Part shown: piece by piece, positions 13,240 through 26,049 of the stretch
Numbering within the stretch: position 1 is the first letter of the stretch
Layout of the letters: each line of letters opens with the position of its first letter
Assembly (NCBI GenBank): GCA_037102815.1
Contig: BTPP01000009.1
Location: 868,001-932,000 of the forward strand
DNA: 64,000 nt
Direction of reading: 5' to 3'
Source: Neurospora intermedia
Taxonomy: Eukaryota; Ascomycota; Sordariomycetes; Sordariales; Sordariaceae
Notes under the pieces: model-generated
What the model was told of the DNA's origin: nothing
The model's input: the letters and a program-made list of their open reading frames with translations, nothing else
Database searches by the model: none
Translations under genes and position numbers: made by a program

Positions 13240-14985
13240 AGTAGTATAATCTATTATAACGCGTTCTTCGTCACGGTCGGCTTACATCCAGAAATTCAAA
13301 CTCTCAATTATATTAACAGATTCAACGGTCCAGTTATCCCTATAACTATTTATTACCAACTTAATATTGTTTTTACATTGTTCGCAATTATTTAGCCGAA
13401 ATAGTATAAAATAGAGATCGAACGCTATATATACTAAATGGGGTTAGGTCCTTTCGTACGCCCTCCACCACTCCATCACGTCCTTAACTGCACAAACTTC
13501 GCCCCAGAAGTAATCGTTCGTCTAATACCTACTACCTATTTCCAATAGAAGCGAACTAAAATCCAATAAAATAATTACATCACTTCCAATAGGGTAAAAG
13601 TATCTATTATTAGTAATATTAAGCTACTATTAGCTTATAAAAGCTAGTATATCCCCTATAACTATATTCTTATACCCCCCTTCCCAAACAGCTTGGAAAT
13701 TATTAAAGATAGTTCCGTACTCGTCGGGGTAATACTTTGAAATCCATTGCTTATAGAACTCAAAGTACAAGATGCATACGTTCTAATATACTTTGCTCCG
13801 TTGCATTTTACTTCAACACTCCCTAAGTTTATCGAAGGTCCGTTCAATTATAACGTTAATTACTTTCCGGCAGTAGTTATTCATATTACGTAGGTAGGCT
13901 TCGGATCTAATATAATCGTCATTATCGAGCCCGGCGTAGGTAAGGTAATCCTTAAAAATAACTATACTATTAAAATAAAAGCGAATATAGTTAAGGGCGG
14001 CCGTATCGTCCAGGCACCTCTCCTTCATTTCCCGTAGGGTTCACATTAGGCAAGTAAAATTAAACATTACTACCGACAGGCCTTAGCCAAGCAGATCGAA
14101 AGTCTTTACAAAACCCTAAACTAGCTACAACACTTCTAATATTCCTACAACAATAAACTAATTATCGGTACTAACGTCACTCTCTCCTAGTAATTATAAG
14201 GATAGGTCGGGGTTACTAGCAATCTCGGCCATATACTCGTCAAGGGTCTTGCGGAACCTCCAAGCGCATTAAATTATCTAGTAATTAGAGCGCCATCGTA
14301 GGATACTATTAGGAACGACGCTAAAAAGGGGAAATAGGGTATCGTCCTCTATAGTAGCGCCGTACTAGAATTATATATTATCGTAAAGGGCCTAGCCGCG
14401 GTTACAATAAACCATCTCTTAGAGTCTCATACAGCGTCGGGGACTCTGGCGGATAAACTAAATCAAATTAAAGAACCGACCGAACGGACTAATATTATAT
14501 CGCTATCGAATTAATACATCATCCTCGACCGGGGACAACCGATTATACCGATCATCGTAGCTAGGAATAACGGTTATCCCTCCTCGCATAGCAACCTCTA
14601 CGCCAGCATTAAGAATATAGCCGATACAATACAAATAGCGCTCTACTACCTCGCTCTCGATCTAACTAACGCTTAGGTCGGAGTTAAAGCCTTAAAGAAT
14701 ATAATAAATATAGCGGCTATCGGTCTCCATATTATTACTAACCAAGTAAAATATATTATCATCGGTCAAATCTAATTATTCTATCACTTGGACAATTCTA
14801 ACAATAATATTCTCATTACTATACCCCCCATACACCTCCCAAATACCAACTATATCGTTCTTAACAATATAATAGCAATTTACGTAGTACACAAAGATCG
14901 AGAGTACGGGCAGACTATTTAGTAAGGTCCATAGGTCGAACGAGATGTACTTTTTAAAGGGTGAGTTGGCCAATCGCTATTTTAA
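13240..14985 (-). pseudogene. hAT-family transposase, RIP-killed, minus strand
   Basis: One minus-strand frame runs about 580 codons without an indel, broken by about two dozen stops, nearly all TAA/TAG where Gln fits. hAT landmarks occur in order: SFDLWT (first catalytic Asp, codon at 14,935-14,937); GIWEVYGG then VSNNMET, where the family has DN (second Asp now Asn, about 14,736); LYCIGYIL (the CxxH motif with His now Tyr); GPFGR-like then FIRQSP (compare IRRSPQRR); ILRWRSN (RWNS region); and a dimerisation end with YIAFDL and ESVNIIESLNFWM near 13,285. Trp codons are kept throughout. The N-terminal zinc finger should lie above 15,000 but is not readable. A fungal hAT is certain enough; the subfamily is not. 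Confidence 0.87.
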
Positions 14986-16919
14986 ACGGTTCAAGCAAAG
15001 TTTATATACCTCTCAAATTCGTATAACCAAGAAGTCGGCCGAATTGGGTAGCAGTTTGTCGGTTATACTGCGGTCCATAAAACCCAACAATTATCGAAAG
15101 GCCGGATTCTCCATAATCGAAAAGGGGATCTTCGCGCTAACGACTATATCCGCCAATTACTAATAGAACTCTTCGGTCAACGTTTCAACGATTTCTATAT
15201 TAGCTATATTAATATTTATCAATACCTAACGATAGCTTTCGGGTAGTAAATTATTAAAAATAGTAAAGGATTTAATATTAATAACTATACCTCTAAGTAG
15301 GTACCTAGGTCGTATCAACCAAATTAAAGATCAAGAAGGTTACCCTATATACATTTCTTTCGAATCTAATTATACATACCTAGAACTAAGTAACAATCAG
15401 GCCAATATGTCAACGTACCTATATTAACATTATTTCCACGTAACTTACTAATCACCGTCTCTATTATTTAACACCGGTATAGTAGCGCGCGCTCAGTATA
15501 AACCGCTAATGCTATAACGGCGGCGCTAAAGCATAGAGGTAAGTAAGTACCTAAGTATTCATACTATAATCGTTATAGTAAGTACACACCTATAAATAAC
15601 AACCTATTTAACGCGTAAAATTAAATACAATAGTATAACGCAACTATTTGTACTACTTATAACGAGGGTAGAAATTAATATAATATTTTGGAAAATGTCG
15701 GAATTGGTACGTAATATATAGAAGTAGAGTATTAGAGAATCGTTTTTAGTTTCTCGGAGTCTGAACCCAAACGCCCTCCCGACCGCCCAAGCCCAGGCCC
15801 ACTTACTAAATTTATACCTTTCAATATTATTTAATACTATTAATTAGTAGTTTATTACACCCAATAGGACTATTTATAGAACTCCTACCCTATACCCTAA
15901 CCTATATCGTTCCAGCCTTCCAACCTTCAAGCCTTATCCGCTCGACATCGCCAATCTCTCTATCCCCTTATTAGACCTACCCCTATTTACCCCCCCGGTC
16001 TTCCTATTAAGAGTATAGTTCTAACTATATAAGACCACTTTCAAAGAGGTTCCTAATCGACTTACCCTACGCAAGTATTATTACCTCTAATTTATAGAAG
16101 TAATATAGAAAGCAGTTTTCATATTACTAGCCCCTCTTCGTCATAAAGTCCTTCATCACTATATCAATAGGTAAGGTCGCCTTCTAAATATCTTAGCGTA
16201 ATCTTTAATATCTAATCCACCAAATAATATATATCTCTAAAGGTAGAGTAGAGGTAGCTAAATAATTATAGAAAATATCTTACTTTAAAACAATAAAAAA
16301 GAAAATTTAACTATATATTAAGTAAAGCTACTACACATACCACTTTTACTCTACAGGCTTTTATTCTATCTAAGTCTCGTTTGGAAAAGTAAGCTAGTCA
16401 CTAACTTTAACGCAATAGAATATATAGGGCACTTCCATCCTTTTCCTACCTAGGTAATCAATCCTCCCAATCTCCCACATAAATATCAATATCCATTTCG
16501 TACCTCACATAAATTACCTCTTCTACTCCCTAAGCCCCGCCGTACTCTTATTTCTCAACCAAATCCAGTAAATCCTTTAACTTACAAAATAGTATTTTAA
16601 CTATACCACTTACCTCCCACTCACTCACTATTACAAACAACAACTTATACTTCTTCTTTATTATCCTCTCTTTACATTAGGAAAAGGGAACGTATAATAG
16701 CTTACAAGCAATCAATAGAACGTATACCTAATTATAAATAAATATCGCTCTTAATACGAACCAGATCATCGTCCTCGAACTCGGCGCATAAGTTAAAGAA
16801 AAGGTATTTTAAATAATAATCAAATATTATTAAATATAACTATTCAGAACAATATATACGTATAATAAATTACGGAGCAACATTATTAATCTTAGTAGCT
16901 CTTCGTCCAAAGAAGTATA
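14986..16919. other. Decayed sequence upstream of the minus-strand hAT
   Basis: The first about 200 bp keep more TpG than their surroundings and probably belong to the 5' part of the hAT element. Beyond that I see no gene or terminal repeat that I can support. Confidence 0.4.
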
Positions 16920-17157
16920 ATAGCCTAAAACAGCTAGCTAAAAACGCAGGCTAGGACGGGGATATTAAACTAGCATTACTACAGCTATAATTACCGATTA
17001 ATATACACTCTCTAATTAGCTAAACCGTTCAACCTTACTACCGCCGCAATAACTATCGGGCTAATATACGCTCTCTTATTAACCACACACTACTGGAGGC
17101 TCTAATTATATATACTAAGAATGCGGCTCACCCTCGCCTATAGGATAAACCGCCACA
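16920..17157 (-). repeat. Dispersed repeat family A, inverted copy
   Basis: The reverse complement begins GGCGGTTTATCCTATAGGCG and GGTGAGCCGCATTC and matches the 12,376 copy through its middle part. A further partial copy in the same orientation lies at about 17,930-17,990 (GTAAGCTAGAATAGGGATAT). Confidence 0.6.
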
Positions 17158-17580
17158 CACAAATTCCACACAAATTCCATAATTTCCCTTCTTCCTTATA
17201 CAATTATACAAGTCATATTCTACCCCATACGTTCAATATCGCCTTACCCCGTAACAAATAGCCATTAAACCGCGAGAAGCAATCCTTACTAAATTCTTTA
17301 AACGCCCATAGGATATTTAAACTTTCGCCAATATTAAAGAGGAAATATACACTACCTCTTAAATATACTTAACGTCGATCCCTACTTCAAACTAGAAGGT
17401 TAAACACATCGGATTAAAACAATTACCTAATTACCAATTGCAACTTAACCTACTCAGAACCATTAGACTCGAAATAACCTACTCAAAAAAATCGATCTTA
17501 GGGGCCAACTTACGAAAATTCATAAACTAGTAGGATAATCTTTATACCATCCCTCTAAAGCTAATTCCATTAATAAATTA

Positions 17581-17720
17581 TAACCCTTACAAAAAGTCAA
17601 CCACCCTTACAAGGAATCAACCACCCTTACAGGGAATTGACCACCCTTACAATAAATTAACCGCCCTTATAAAGAATCAACCACCCTTATAAAGAGCCAG
17701 CCGCTTTCATACAAAGCCAA
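17581..17720. repeat. Tandem array, 20-bp unit, 7 copies
   Basis: The unit CCACCCTTACAAGGAATCAA repeats every 20 bp from 17,581 to 17,720 with 2-6 substitutions per copy. The period is not a multiple of three, so it is unlikely to be coding. Confidence 0.9.
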
Positions 17721-18954
17721 GCATCTCATCTACTACTCAAAAGGCTAGTATAACTTTCTATACCACTTTATAGGTACTCGGATTTAAAACTATCTTTAAA
17801 AGGAAAATCAATAGATAGCAAAGTCCATTCAAATTAAATTAGGGAGTAAAACAACTCCTCTTCCTCGCTATAAAATATACTATTTTCGGGCATAGGCTCG
17901 CCTTAATAGAATTTTAATTCAAAGAGGCGCAAAGACTTACAACGGCTAATTAGAAACGTAAGCTAGAATAGGGATATTAAATTAATTAATACCCATTACG
18001 AAAGCTCCGGTTATAATTCAAGTAGGTATATTATTTCTATAAGGATACCGTTCTCCGGCTAAGGATAGCGTATTTAGTCTAATTAATTACAAGAATTGAA
18101 GGTCCCGTTAGAGGCCCTATTAGGCCAACTAGTAATAACCAATATAGAAGCGCCAATACCGTCCGAATTTACTTTCTTTTAATATTAATTAATACCCCTT
18201 CTTTATTCCCTAACAAACGTAAGAGCTTATAATACTAAACCCTATAAACGGTAAGAACGAAGTATAAGAGTAAATAGATAAAATATAGACGGAGGCTAAA
18301 TTACTAGGTAGATAGGAAATTATATATAACTAGTAATAATAATAACTAATAATTAAAAATCTTATAAGGCAAAAGCATAGCGAAGTATTGAAAAACAGCA
18401 TTTTACAGGTATATACTTCTATATAACTTCAATTAATTCAAATAAGCAATCGAAATAACTAAGCTAACACCTACATCCAAAATTCAATATCCTACCAATA
18501 TACTACCACCATTACACAAATACGTCTCCCAAAAGTTACTACCCACCTACAATATACTCCTACCTCCCAATTATAAACAATCCGATCATCCCAAACTCCC
18601 TTAAATCTACCCAATCAAAAATTATCGAACCCTCTTACCCGGCCTTCCAAATCTAAGCAAACATTTTCTTATACTTCACCGTACTTATCAATTAAACAAT
18701 AATCTAAACGGCACTTTAACCGACCTTAGGAAATATACCAACCCTACCCTTAGCAATAATAGAAGATTTAGCAATACTACTAAATCTTATATTATTGTAT
18801 CTAATAAGAATATAAACCTTATAGAATCACCCATAATTGAACCAAAACCCTATACACTATATACCTACAACAAATCCCTACCTATATAAAAAGTTCCCAA
18901 ACGCGAACTTCGTCGGTAATTACTAATCAATAAGAATCAAACCATCCAAGTCTC

Positions 18955-19290
18955 ATCTCCCAAAACTAGTACAATAAAGAAGATACATCTCCTAAAACTA
19001 CCCTAAGGAAGAAGATATATCTCCCAAGGCTACTACAAAGAAGAAGATAAAAGAAGATACATCTCCCAAAACTAGTACAATAAAGAAAATACATCTCCCA
19101 AAACTACCCCAAAGAAGAAAATGTATCTCCCAAAGCCACCACAAAGAAGAGAATACATCTCCCAAAACTACTACAAGGAAGAAGATAGAAGAAGATATAT
19201 CTCCCAAGGCTAGCACAATAAAGAAGATACATCTCCCAAGACCACTACCACCAAATAAATATATATCCTAAAACTACTACAATAAAGAAA
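18955..19290. repeat. Imperfect tandem array, units of roughly 30-45 bp
   Basis: ACATCTCCCAAAACTA followed by ACAATAAAGAAG or AAGAAGA recurs about nine times with variable spacing. The strand alternates pyrimidine-rich and purine-rich halves. A short open frame antisense to it is a consequence of the repeat. Confidence 0.75.
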
Positions 19291-20687
19291 ATACCTCTAC
19301 TACTCCCCCTTTACACTACCAATATACTACAATCTACCTATAGGTAATTAATTTCTAATTATCCCATTTCAATTATATACCCGACTTTAATTTTTACCTT
19401 CCTTAGAGGTAAATACAATTATAATCAGAAAATACTATCCCCCTCCCTCACACATCCAATATAGTAAGGAGGAACAATATCTTTTAACTATAAGTTTATA
19501 TAACAACAAACCTTCCCAAATATTATATACTAAATAAAGGAAGTATTATATCAGTCTTAATAGGAGTATCTTACCTCCCTATATTAATATCCACACTACA
19601 AGGATAATACTCAAATTAGCCAACTACGTTAATTACTTATTAGTATAGTAGAAGTACAAATTATCCCATGCCATCTTATTTACACCTTACCCAACACTAT
19701 ATTTTTATATCTACGTCCTACTCCAAATCTTCGTCAAATTCTAGTATATCTTTAGGATTAAGGTCGTTAAAACAATCCGCATCAACCAAATCACTCTATT
19801 CAATCTCACCTCCACCCTCCACAAACTCCTTTATATATTACACCCTCCTTCCTTCTTATCGTTAACACTATTCTAGGAATATTCTATTTTTAACAACTTT
19901 ATACTAAAGCCGGCGTTAACATTTAATAATACTAACCGTAATAATAAACAAATATACTTATCCCTCAAAGGACGTAGGCTCATAGGATTTAAATACGTTG
20001 CATATAAGAGAAGAAGAACAAATACTTTAAGCTAATCGGCGATTAAATACTAAATTCTACTAATTTATACTAACCCAAAATAGTACCCTCATATCAACTT
20101 ATATTTTATCAATATATTAACGTATATTTTCTACCTTCTACGCCCAAGCCTTCCCACATATATAAAAATCGCTAAACTACGACCAGACCCATATATCGGA
20201 TAGGCCAGAAACGCAATCATCAAGCCTACTTTATTACACACTCTCTAATTTACCTAAAAAGGGTAAAAATAGAAAATATTAATCATATAAACAAAGCTAA
20301 TAGTATAGAGGTAAATATACGTTACTTACTAATCAATAGAACATACAATATCAACTTAGAAGGCAATAGTACCCGCAGTTAGTCAGAGAAAGATATATCG
20401 AATATAAATATAGATACGGACGCTATTTATAAGTATATTAACGGATATAGTAAAGATATAATTTAAAATATACGACGGATACTTATAGAAAACAACTAGA
20501 TCGAGTCTATATCCGACGTTTTCAATCTAAAGAAAGTAAGGCTACCTCTACCTATCTAAAATATAATTTATTTAAATTAAATATTTTAATATACATCCTC
20601 ACTTCTACACGGTCGATCTCGACCCTACCTATATAACCTACCTACCTATTTACGCAATAATCGACTACCTACCTCTATACTTAGCTA
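19291..20687. other. Decayed sequence; weak plus-strand coding signal near 20,280-20,575
   Basis: Between 20,280 and 20,575 a plus-strand frame has about 4 stops in 95 codons and contains the stretch SNINIDTDAIYKYINGYSKD. This is suggestive only. Nothing else is recognised. Confidence 0.3.
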
Positions 20688-21345
20688 GCTTCCTTTATAT
20701 ACAAATAACCGTCCCCCTACTACGGCTCCTCCAATAAATAACAACCTTTCTAAATCTCTTCCAATAAAGGTACCTACCATTCAGCTTACCCAATATTTAC
20801 ACAATAATTCACATCAATAATATATAGCCAGCTTCCTTTATATATAAGCAACGGCCCTCCAAATACACTTCTTTCAATAATTAATATTCTTTGTACATAC
20901 CGACAGCCTTTAACTTAAATACATATACCTAAATATAAGTACTTACCTAAATATAGCAGGTAGCTAAGTAATATTTGCGCAATAATCGATTATATACAGC
21001 CGGCTTCCTTTACATACAAGTAACAGCCCTCCAAATACACTTCTTTTAATAGTTAGCATACTTTATACCCGTTTATATATCAACCGCCTTTCACTTCTAC
21101 TTACCTAAATAAGTAAATAATATTTATATAATAATCAATTGTATACAGCCGGCTTCCTTTACATACAAGCGATAGCCCTCCAAATACACTTCTTTTAATA
21201 ATTAACGTACTTTATACCCATTTATATATTAATAGCCTTTTACTTCTACTTACCTACCTCTAAATATATAAATAATATTTACACAATAATCGATTGTATA
21301 CAGCCGGCTTCCCTTACATACAAGCGGCAGCCCTCCAAACTACAC
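20688..21345. repeat. Tandem repeat of about 140-170 bp, five copies
   Basis: The motif GCCGGCTTCCTTTACATACA and its variants occurs at about 20,688, 20,827, 20,999, 21,148 and 21,303, each followed by CCCTCCAAATACACTTCTTT. Spacing varies (139, 172, 149, 155 bp). The last copy runs into C-rich sequence. Confidence 0.85.
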
Positions 21346-21584
21346 TATCCCCCCCCCCCTCCCCCCCCTTCTAAAAAAAAAGCGTACTTCCAAGGCGAAT
21401 ACTAATCTATATTATACTTTCTACAACTATCTCAACATCGTTACCTATATCGCAATCTCGCACGCGCAATTTAGTACCTATATAATAGCTTACCTCGTCA
21501 CATCTTATACTACTAAATAACTACATACCTAATATAGGCCGATTCGGCTCGGTCCGGCCTCATCAGCATACCTCTCTACCCCCC

Positions 21585-21585
<1 letters not shown>

Positions 21586-21619
<34 letters not shown>

Positions 21620-21623
21620 TTTA

Positions 21624-21666
<43 letters not shown>
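21586..21666. repeat. Homopolymer pair: 34 C then 41 T
   Basis: C34 at 21,586-21,619 is separated by TTTATC from T41 at 21,626-21,666. Such a long poly-C is rare in eukaryotes, and the run length may be inexact because polymerases and sequencers slip on such tracts. Confidence 0.85.
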
Positions 21667-21670
<4 letters not shown>

Positions 21671-22199
21671 TATATATTCATTTTCACTCATATCAGACCG
21701 ACCATAAACAGTTTGAATCATAAATTTACATTATATATTTTCAACCTCAACCGTTAGATTAAAGTACCGTCGAACTTACCGGTCAATACCAAAGACCAAT
21801 ATTAGAAATAATATACCTCTCGGTATAATACGTCTATATACAAAATTACTTCCAATCGCTCGGTCATATAAAACCAATTCGGCTATATATAATCAGTCTA
21901 ATAGTCTTACACAAAATAAAATCATCGTTATTAATCGTATATTTAACCCATATAAAAATATATTTATATATCTCCCTAATATTTACGTCCGAGGTATCCA
22001 ATATCCTACTCTTTACCGACCTATTTAATTGGATAGGTTTATTCTTCTACCTTATATTATCTTCCCTATAAATATACCTACAATTTATTCTATCCATCTA
22101 GGACCTTACTTAATCCCTTAACTACTAGCTAGTTATATATTGAATATAACCCCCCCCCCCCTCTACCATACTAAATACACCACCGCCGTCATTAACGGG

Positions 22200-24457
22200 C
22201 TTCATCTACTACCTCGAACTAGAATGCGACGACCATATCCGTATTAACTAAACCAACAGCGAGCCTAAATCCAACTACGTTAATTATAACTACAACATTC
22301 TTACCGCTAATAACTATAATAATAACTATAACCCTACCGCTAACCTATCTACCAAGAGACAGAAGACCTCTATAGTCTATACCCAAAATATAAAAGCGCC
22401 CACATCTAGTATTAACAACGCACTAACTATCGACCGTTCCAAACAAACCCTAAAGAATTAAATTTAAAATTCCAAGGCCCTCCCTAGAGCACTCAACAAC
22501 CCTAAGTTCAGATACGTTTTTCTCTCCTTAATTCCTAGGACAACTCAGCGACTTACGGGGGACATATTATTAGAAATAAGTTTTCGAATACCCTTTTACA
22601 AATAGTTCGCTATTAAGTACCAGAGCCAGGTCACTACAATCGCAGCAGCGTTACAAATATCGCCATACAATAAACATATTTCATTCGACACCTAATCTTC
22701 CAATCAACATCAACTCCTAAGGATCAACATTTATTATACCAATAAATATAAGGTAGCGAAGAACCACTTACTCGGTATCTACAAATTGGATATCGGATAT
22801 AAACCTTCTAATATTATACATACAATTCTAAAGGGGTTAAAAACATTCGGTCTCTTAGCCGGTACCGGATTAAATAATTAACCCTAATAAATCGGCTATA
22901 TCCAATATAACAATACCGCAGTTAGTAGTTCGGTTATCTCACTCGTTATTAAGAGATTAATCAACAAGGATAAAAATCTTATATAAGAAACGACACTTCG
23001 CCGCGTATAGTATATTAGTCATACCTTCGACATTATAGCAACGGTATTCCTAGAGGGGGAGTATTATAATCTTCTATAGTCCCTCTATAACAATAAATAT
23101 CTAATAAGGATAGAAGCATACGAAACAAACATATTAGAATAATAGAGGAAGCGTAATACAATTAGCAAATTACACAATATCGCTACTCTAATACGCTAGT
23201 ACCCAGCGTACGCAACGCAATTCAAAGCGTATATATACAACTATTTAAACGATTCCAATCGGGTTAACCGCCCAAATACCCCTACCTATCTCTATCCTAC
23301 TACTACTAAGGGTAAGGGGCGTAATCCGTATAGCGATAAATCGACCCTATAGAAGTTAGTACTATATATAATCGATAGAGCATTAAATTTAAAGATCGTA
23401 ATCAACGACTTTTGTTCATAGTTACATTATAAACATAACCCCAATATATATATCCCTACAAAGAATATATTAACGAACGAGGACTAGGCAATCCTCGCAA
23501 TAGTACAAGCAACACTAAGAATGCTGTAGAAGACGGCCGAATTCCTTCGACGAGACGGTCCCAAATTTCCACGTATCTATACCACCCTTCTAAATCTTAC
23601 AGACCATTTTAAAGAACGGCAAAAAATATTCAACAACCGGATTACCTCCGAAATACCTAATAGATCCGCCCCGACCATCCTTAATTATAATTCAAAAACT
23701 ACTAATATTATATTTAAATATTCGGATAGCCCTCGTCTCTCATTAAATACGTACCTTCCTCACCCCGCCGGGCGCACTCAAAATACTAATATATACCCGC
23801 CCATTCCCAATCTCAATAATCAAGGCTATATATTCATCCATCGCTATTTTAATAACACTATTACTCAACTCGAACAATATATTAATTCGATTAACTATTC
23901 CCCTTTATATTAGATTACTATAATCTTACACCCTTACTACAGGACAAAGTAGATTAATCACAATATTAAACTATAGGCTAATCAAAGTAGAAAATATAGG
24001 TCGGCAATATTAGCCTAGAAGCGGAATTACAAGTCCACTCTAAGGACACAGCGTGGTCTCAATTTACTCGCCGGAATATACCCCCCCCCCAATCACTCGC
24101 CCCGTACCTATCGAAAACCCCTATAACGGAAATTTCGCAAACGACTAGTATAGTCGATACCAAGATAATACCGCCCGCCTACCCCCGTCAATTCCCTTCC
24201 AAAATAAATTAAATCTCTACATTCGAGGGGTACTTGAGCTAAATAAACCCGTAGACAACACAGAAATATATCAATAGTAATCGGAAAACAGCCAATTCTA
24301 CCCCTTAGTATCAAAGATAGCCTACAACTATCTCTCAATCCCTTCCATATATAACGAGGGCGAGAGGGAGTTTAGCTTAGCGAAGCAAGTATCAAAACTA
24401 CAACGCCTTAATATTAATCATACAATAATTAATATTTTACTTAGTATAAAAGTTTAA
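22200..24457 (+). pseudogene. hAT-family transposase, RIP-killed, plus strand
   Basis: hAT landmarks occur in order on the plus strand: ISFDT followed by TAA for the expected Trp (first catalytic Asp at 22,687-22,689); VAKNHLLGIYKLD; GYIQYNNT at about 22,900, where DN is expected (second Asp now Asn, 22,909); YISHTFDIIATVFLEG (CxxH motif with Cys now Tyr); KLHNIATLIR; DRALNLK; ED-stop-AILAIVQATLRML; and the C-terminal dimerisation region YPLVSKIAYNYLSIP then EREFSLAKQ, ending at TAA 24,455-24,457. The frame from 22,687 holds to at least 23,487; the C-terminus is in another frame, so there is an indel between. All about twelve expected Trp codons are TAG/TAA, including the WW before YP at 24,275-24,280. 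Gln codons are kept. Confidence 0.88.
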
Positions 24458-24559
24458 CATCGCCGTAGTCTAATCTAAAGACATAAAAGCCGTCCAAACG
24501 ACTTATACATTTCTCGTCCGATTACTTAACTATCTATTTTTATCCCTTACGTAATTTTG

Positions 24560-24650
24560 CAAGTTAAAGCCACGCAGGGTTCCAATCGGTTACTAGCCGT
24601 TGGAAGGCGGGAAGTGGCCATTGGAATTAGCATCGGTCCTAGACAGCGCA
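24560..24650. other. GC-richer island with retained TpG and a hairpin, just after the hAT
   Basis: The interval keeps several TGG/TTGG triplets. It contains CCAATCGG...CCGTTGG arms about 7 bases apart and a further CCATTGG. It begins about 100 bp after the hAT stop codon and could be part of the element's terminal region. I did not find a matching inverted copy upstream of 22,200. Confidence 0.4.
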
Positions 24651-24756
24651 ATATATATAAGGTCAATAATATAGGCATTAACTAAAGCAATCTTATTAAA
24701 AGTCAATACTCATCCATCTAATTCAAAAGAGTAAAGGGAAACTCTTATCTAACTAC

Positions 24757-25085
24757 TCGTTATATTACTTCTCAATATACTTCTTCCAAGAATACTCCTC
24801 CTTAAAGAGCTTAGTACACTCGGGTACCTTACACCTCCACTTATTTTCGTCTTCCTACTTAACGTACTTAGCGAACTCATCGTTTATAGCATCCTCAACC
24901 GGCTTACCGCCCAACTTTCTAATATCAACCGTATCGGGCTCAAGGATCTACATAATCTTATCCTCGAAGGTCTTAACCCAATTGTACGCCCGCTACAGCT
25001 ATTACTCGGTCTTAGAAAACGTACGGAACTTACATTCACCTTTAGGCGCCTCTTTAAATATATTAATATATATTACAATTCGCAT
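24757..25085 (-). pseudogene. SERRATE/ARS2-like C2H2 zinc-finger fragment, RIP-killed
   Basis: A minus-strand frame from about 25,085 reads coherently to about 24,757. It shows FKEAPKGECKF, NWVKTFEDKI, ILEPDTVDIRKLGGKPVEDA, then KWRCKVPECTKLFKEE, followed by KKYIEK. This matches the C-terminal C2H2 region of fungal ARS2/SERRATE-type proteins, which act with the nuclear cap-binding complex in RNA processing. Both finger Cys remain. The two zinc-binding His positions read Tyr (TAT), and Gln positions read TAA/TAG. The frame may continue to 25,380 and beyond with more Gln-to-stop changes. This looks like a duplicated cellular gene fragment. The family call is from memory of the motif, not from a search. 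Confidence 0.55.
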
Positions 25086-26049
25086 TTTATTACTAGGATA
25101 CATATTAGGCCTAGGTCAACATCTTCGGTATATCCTTACCTCGCTATCTCAAAACCCTTATACCCTTTACTACCTCTAAATTTAATATTAGATCGAAGTA
25201 AATACCTTTTATATCCTATTCTCTTATTTAGTAGCTCTTAGTCAGGGTCGGGTTCTTTATTCGTCTTAACCTACTTCTTTAGCGCGTTAGGTATAAACAA
25301 ATACCCTCGTTTCTCTTACAATATTTATACTATTATTATTCTTTCCACGCACATTATATCTAAGTAAACGCTCGCAATCCTTTCTATCCTAATATCTCTA
25401 TTAATTTTATTTCCTATAGGCTTCAATATTAGGCGTTAATAAATACTTACGTTATCGTTTAACAAAACCTTCCAATTTCAAATAATTACCATAAAAACTA
25501 GTTCATCGCAATACACTTATTCTTAGGTAGTTATTAATACGAATCTAACAGAGCAATAGAAAGGGGCTCTTACCGATCTTTAAATAATAATATTACTATT
25601 CATTTCTTAATTATAGGATTATTATATTACATAGGACGTTAATACTCCTATAAACAACAAATCAAAAGCTAAGTATAAAGTATATCAACAATTCAAAATC
25701 AATTTTATTATAATTTTCCTAATCAACCGCTTCTACACTAACCGCCTAATAAATTAAGGTAACCCGGTAAGTAACCGCCTACCTAGTATCGAAGCTAATA
25801 ATTAGCCGGATCGCAACAAAACACTTTACTTTTTTAAGACTAATACTACCTTAGCGTTTACCGACCATATATTTATAAGTCTAGCCAAGACAAAAACCAA
25901 GCCGAATTAAATATAATTATTCTAGGCACTACACCAACCTAATCTCATAAAACACCGAACTCTCCTTTAAATTATAATTATAACTTTTAATAAAATTATA
26001 AATAAGAACAATTAAATAAAGTATATAGACAATTAACCGGGTGTCTAAT

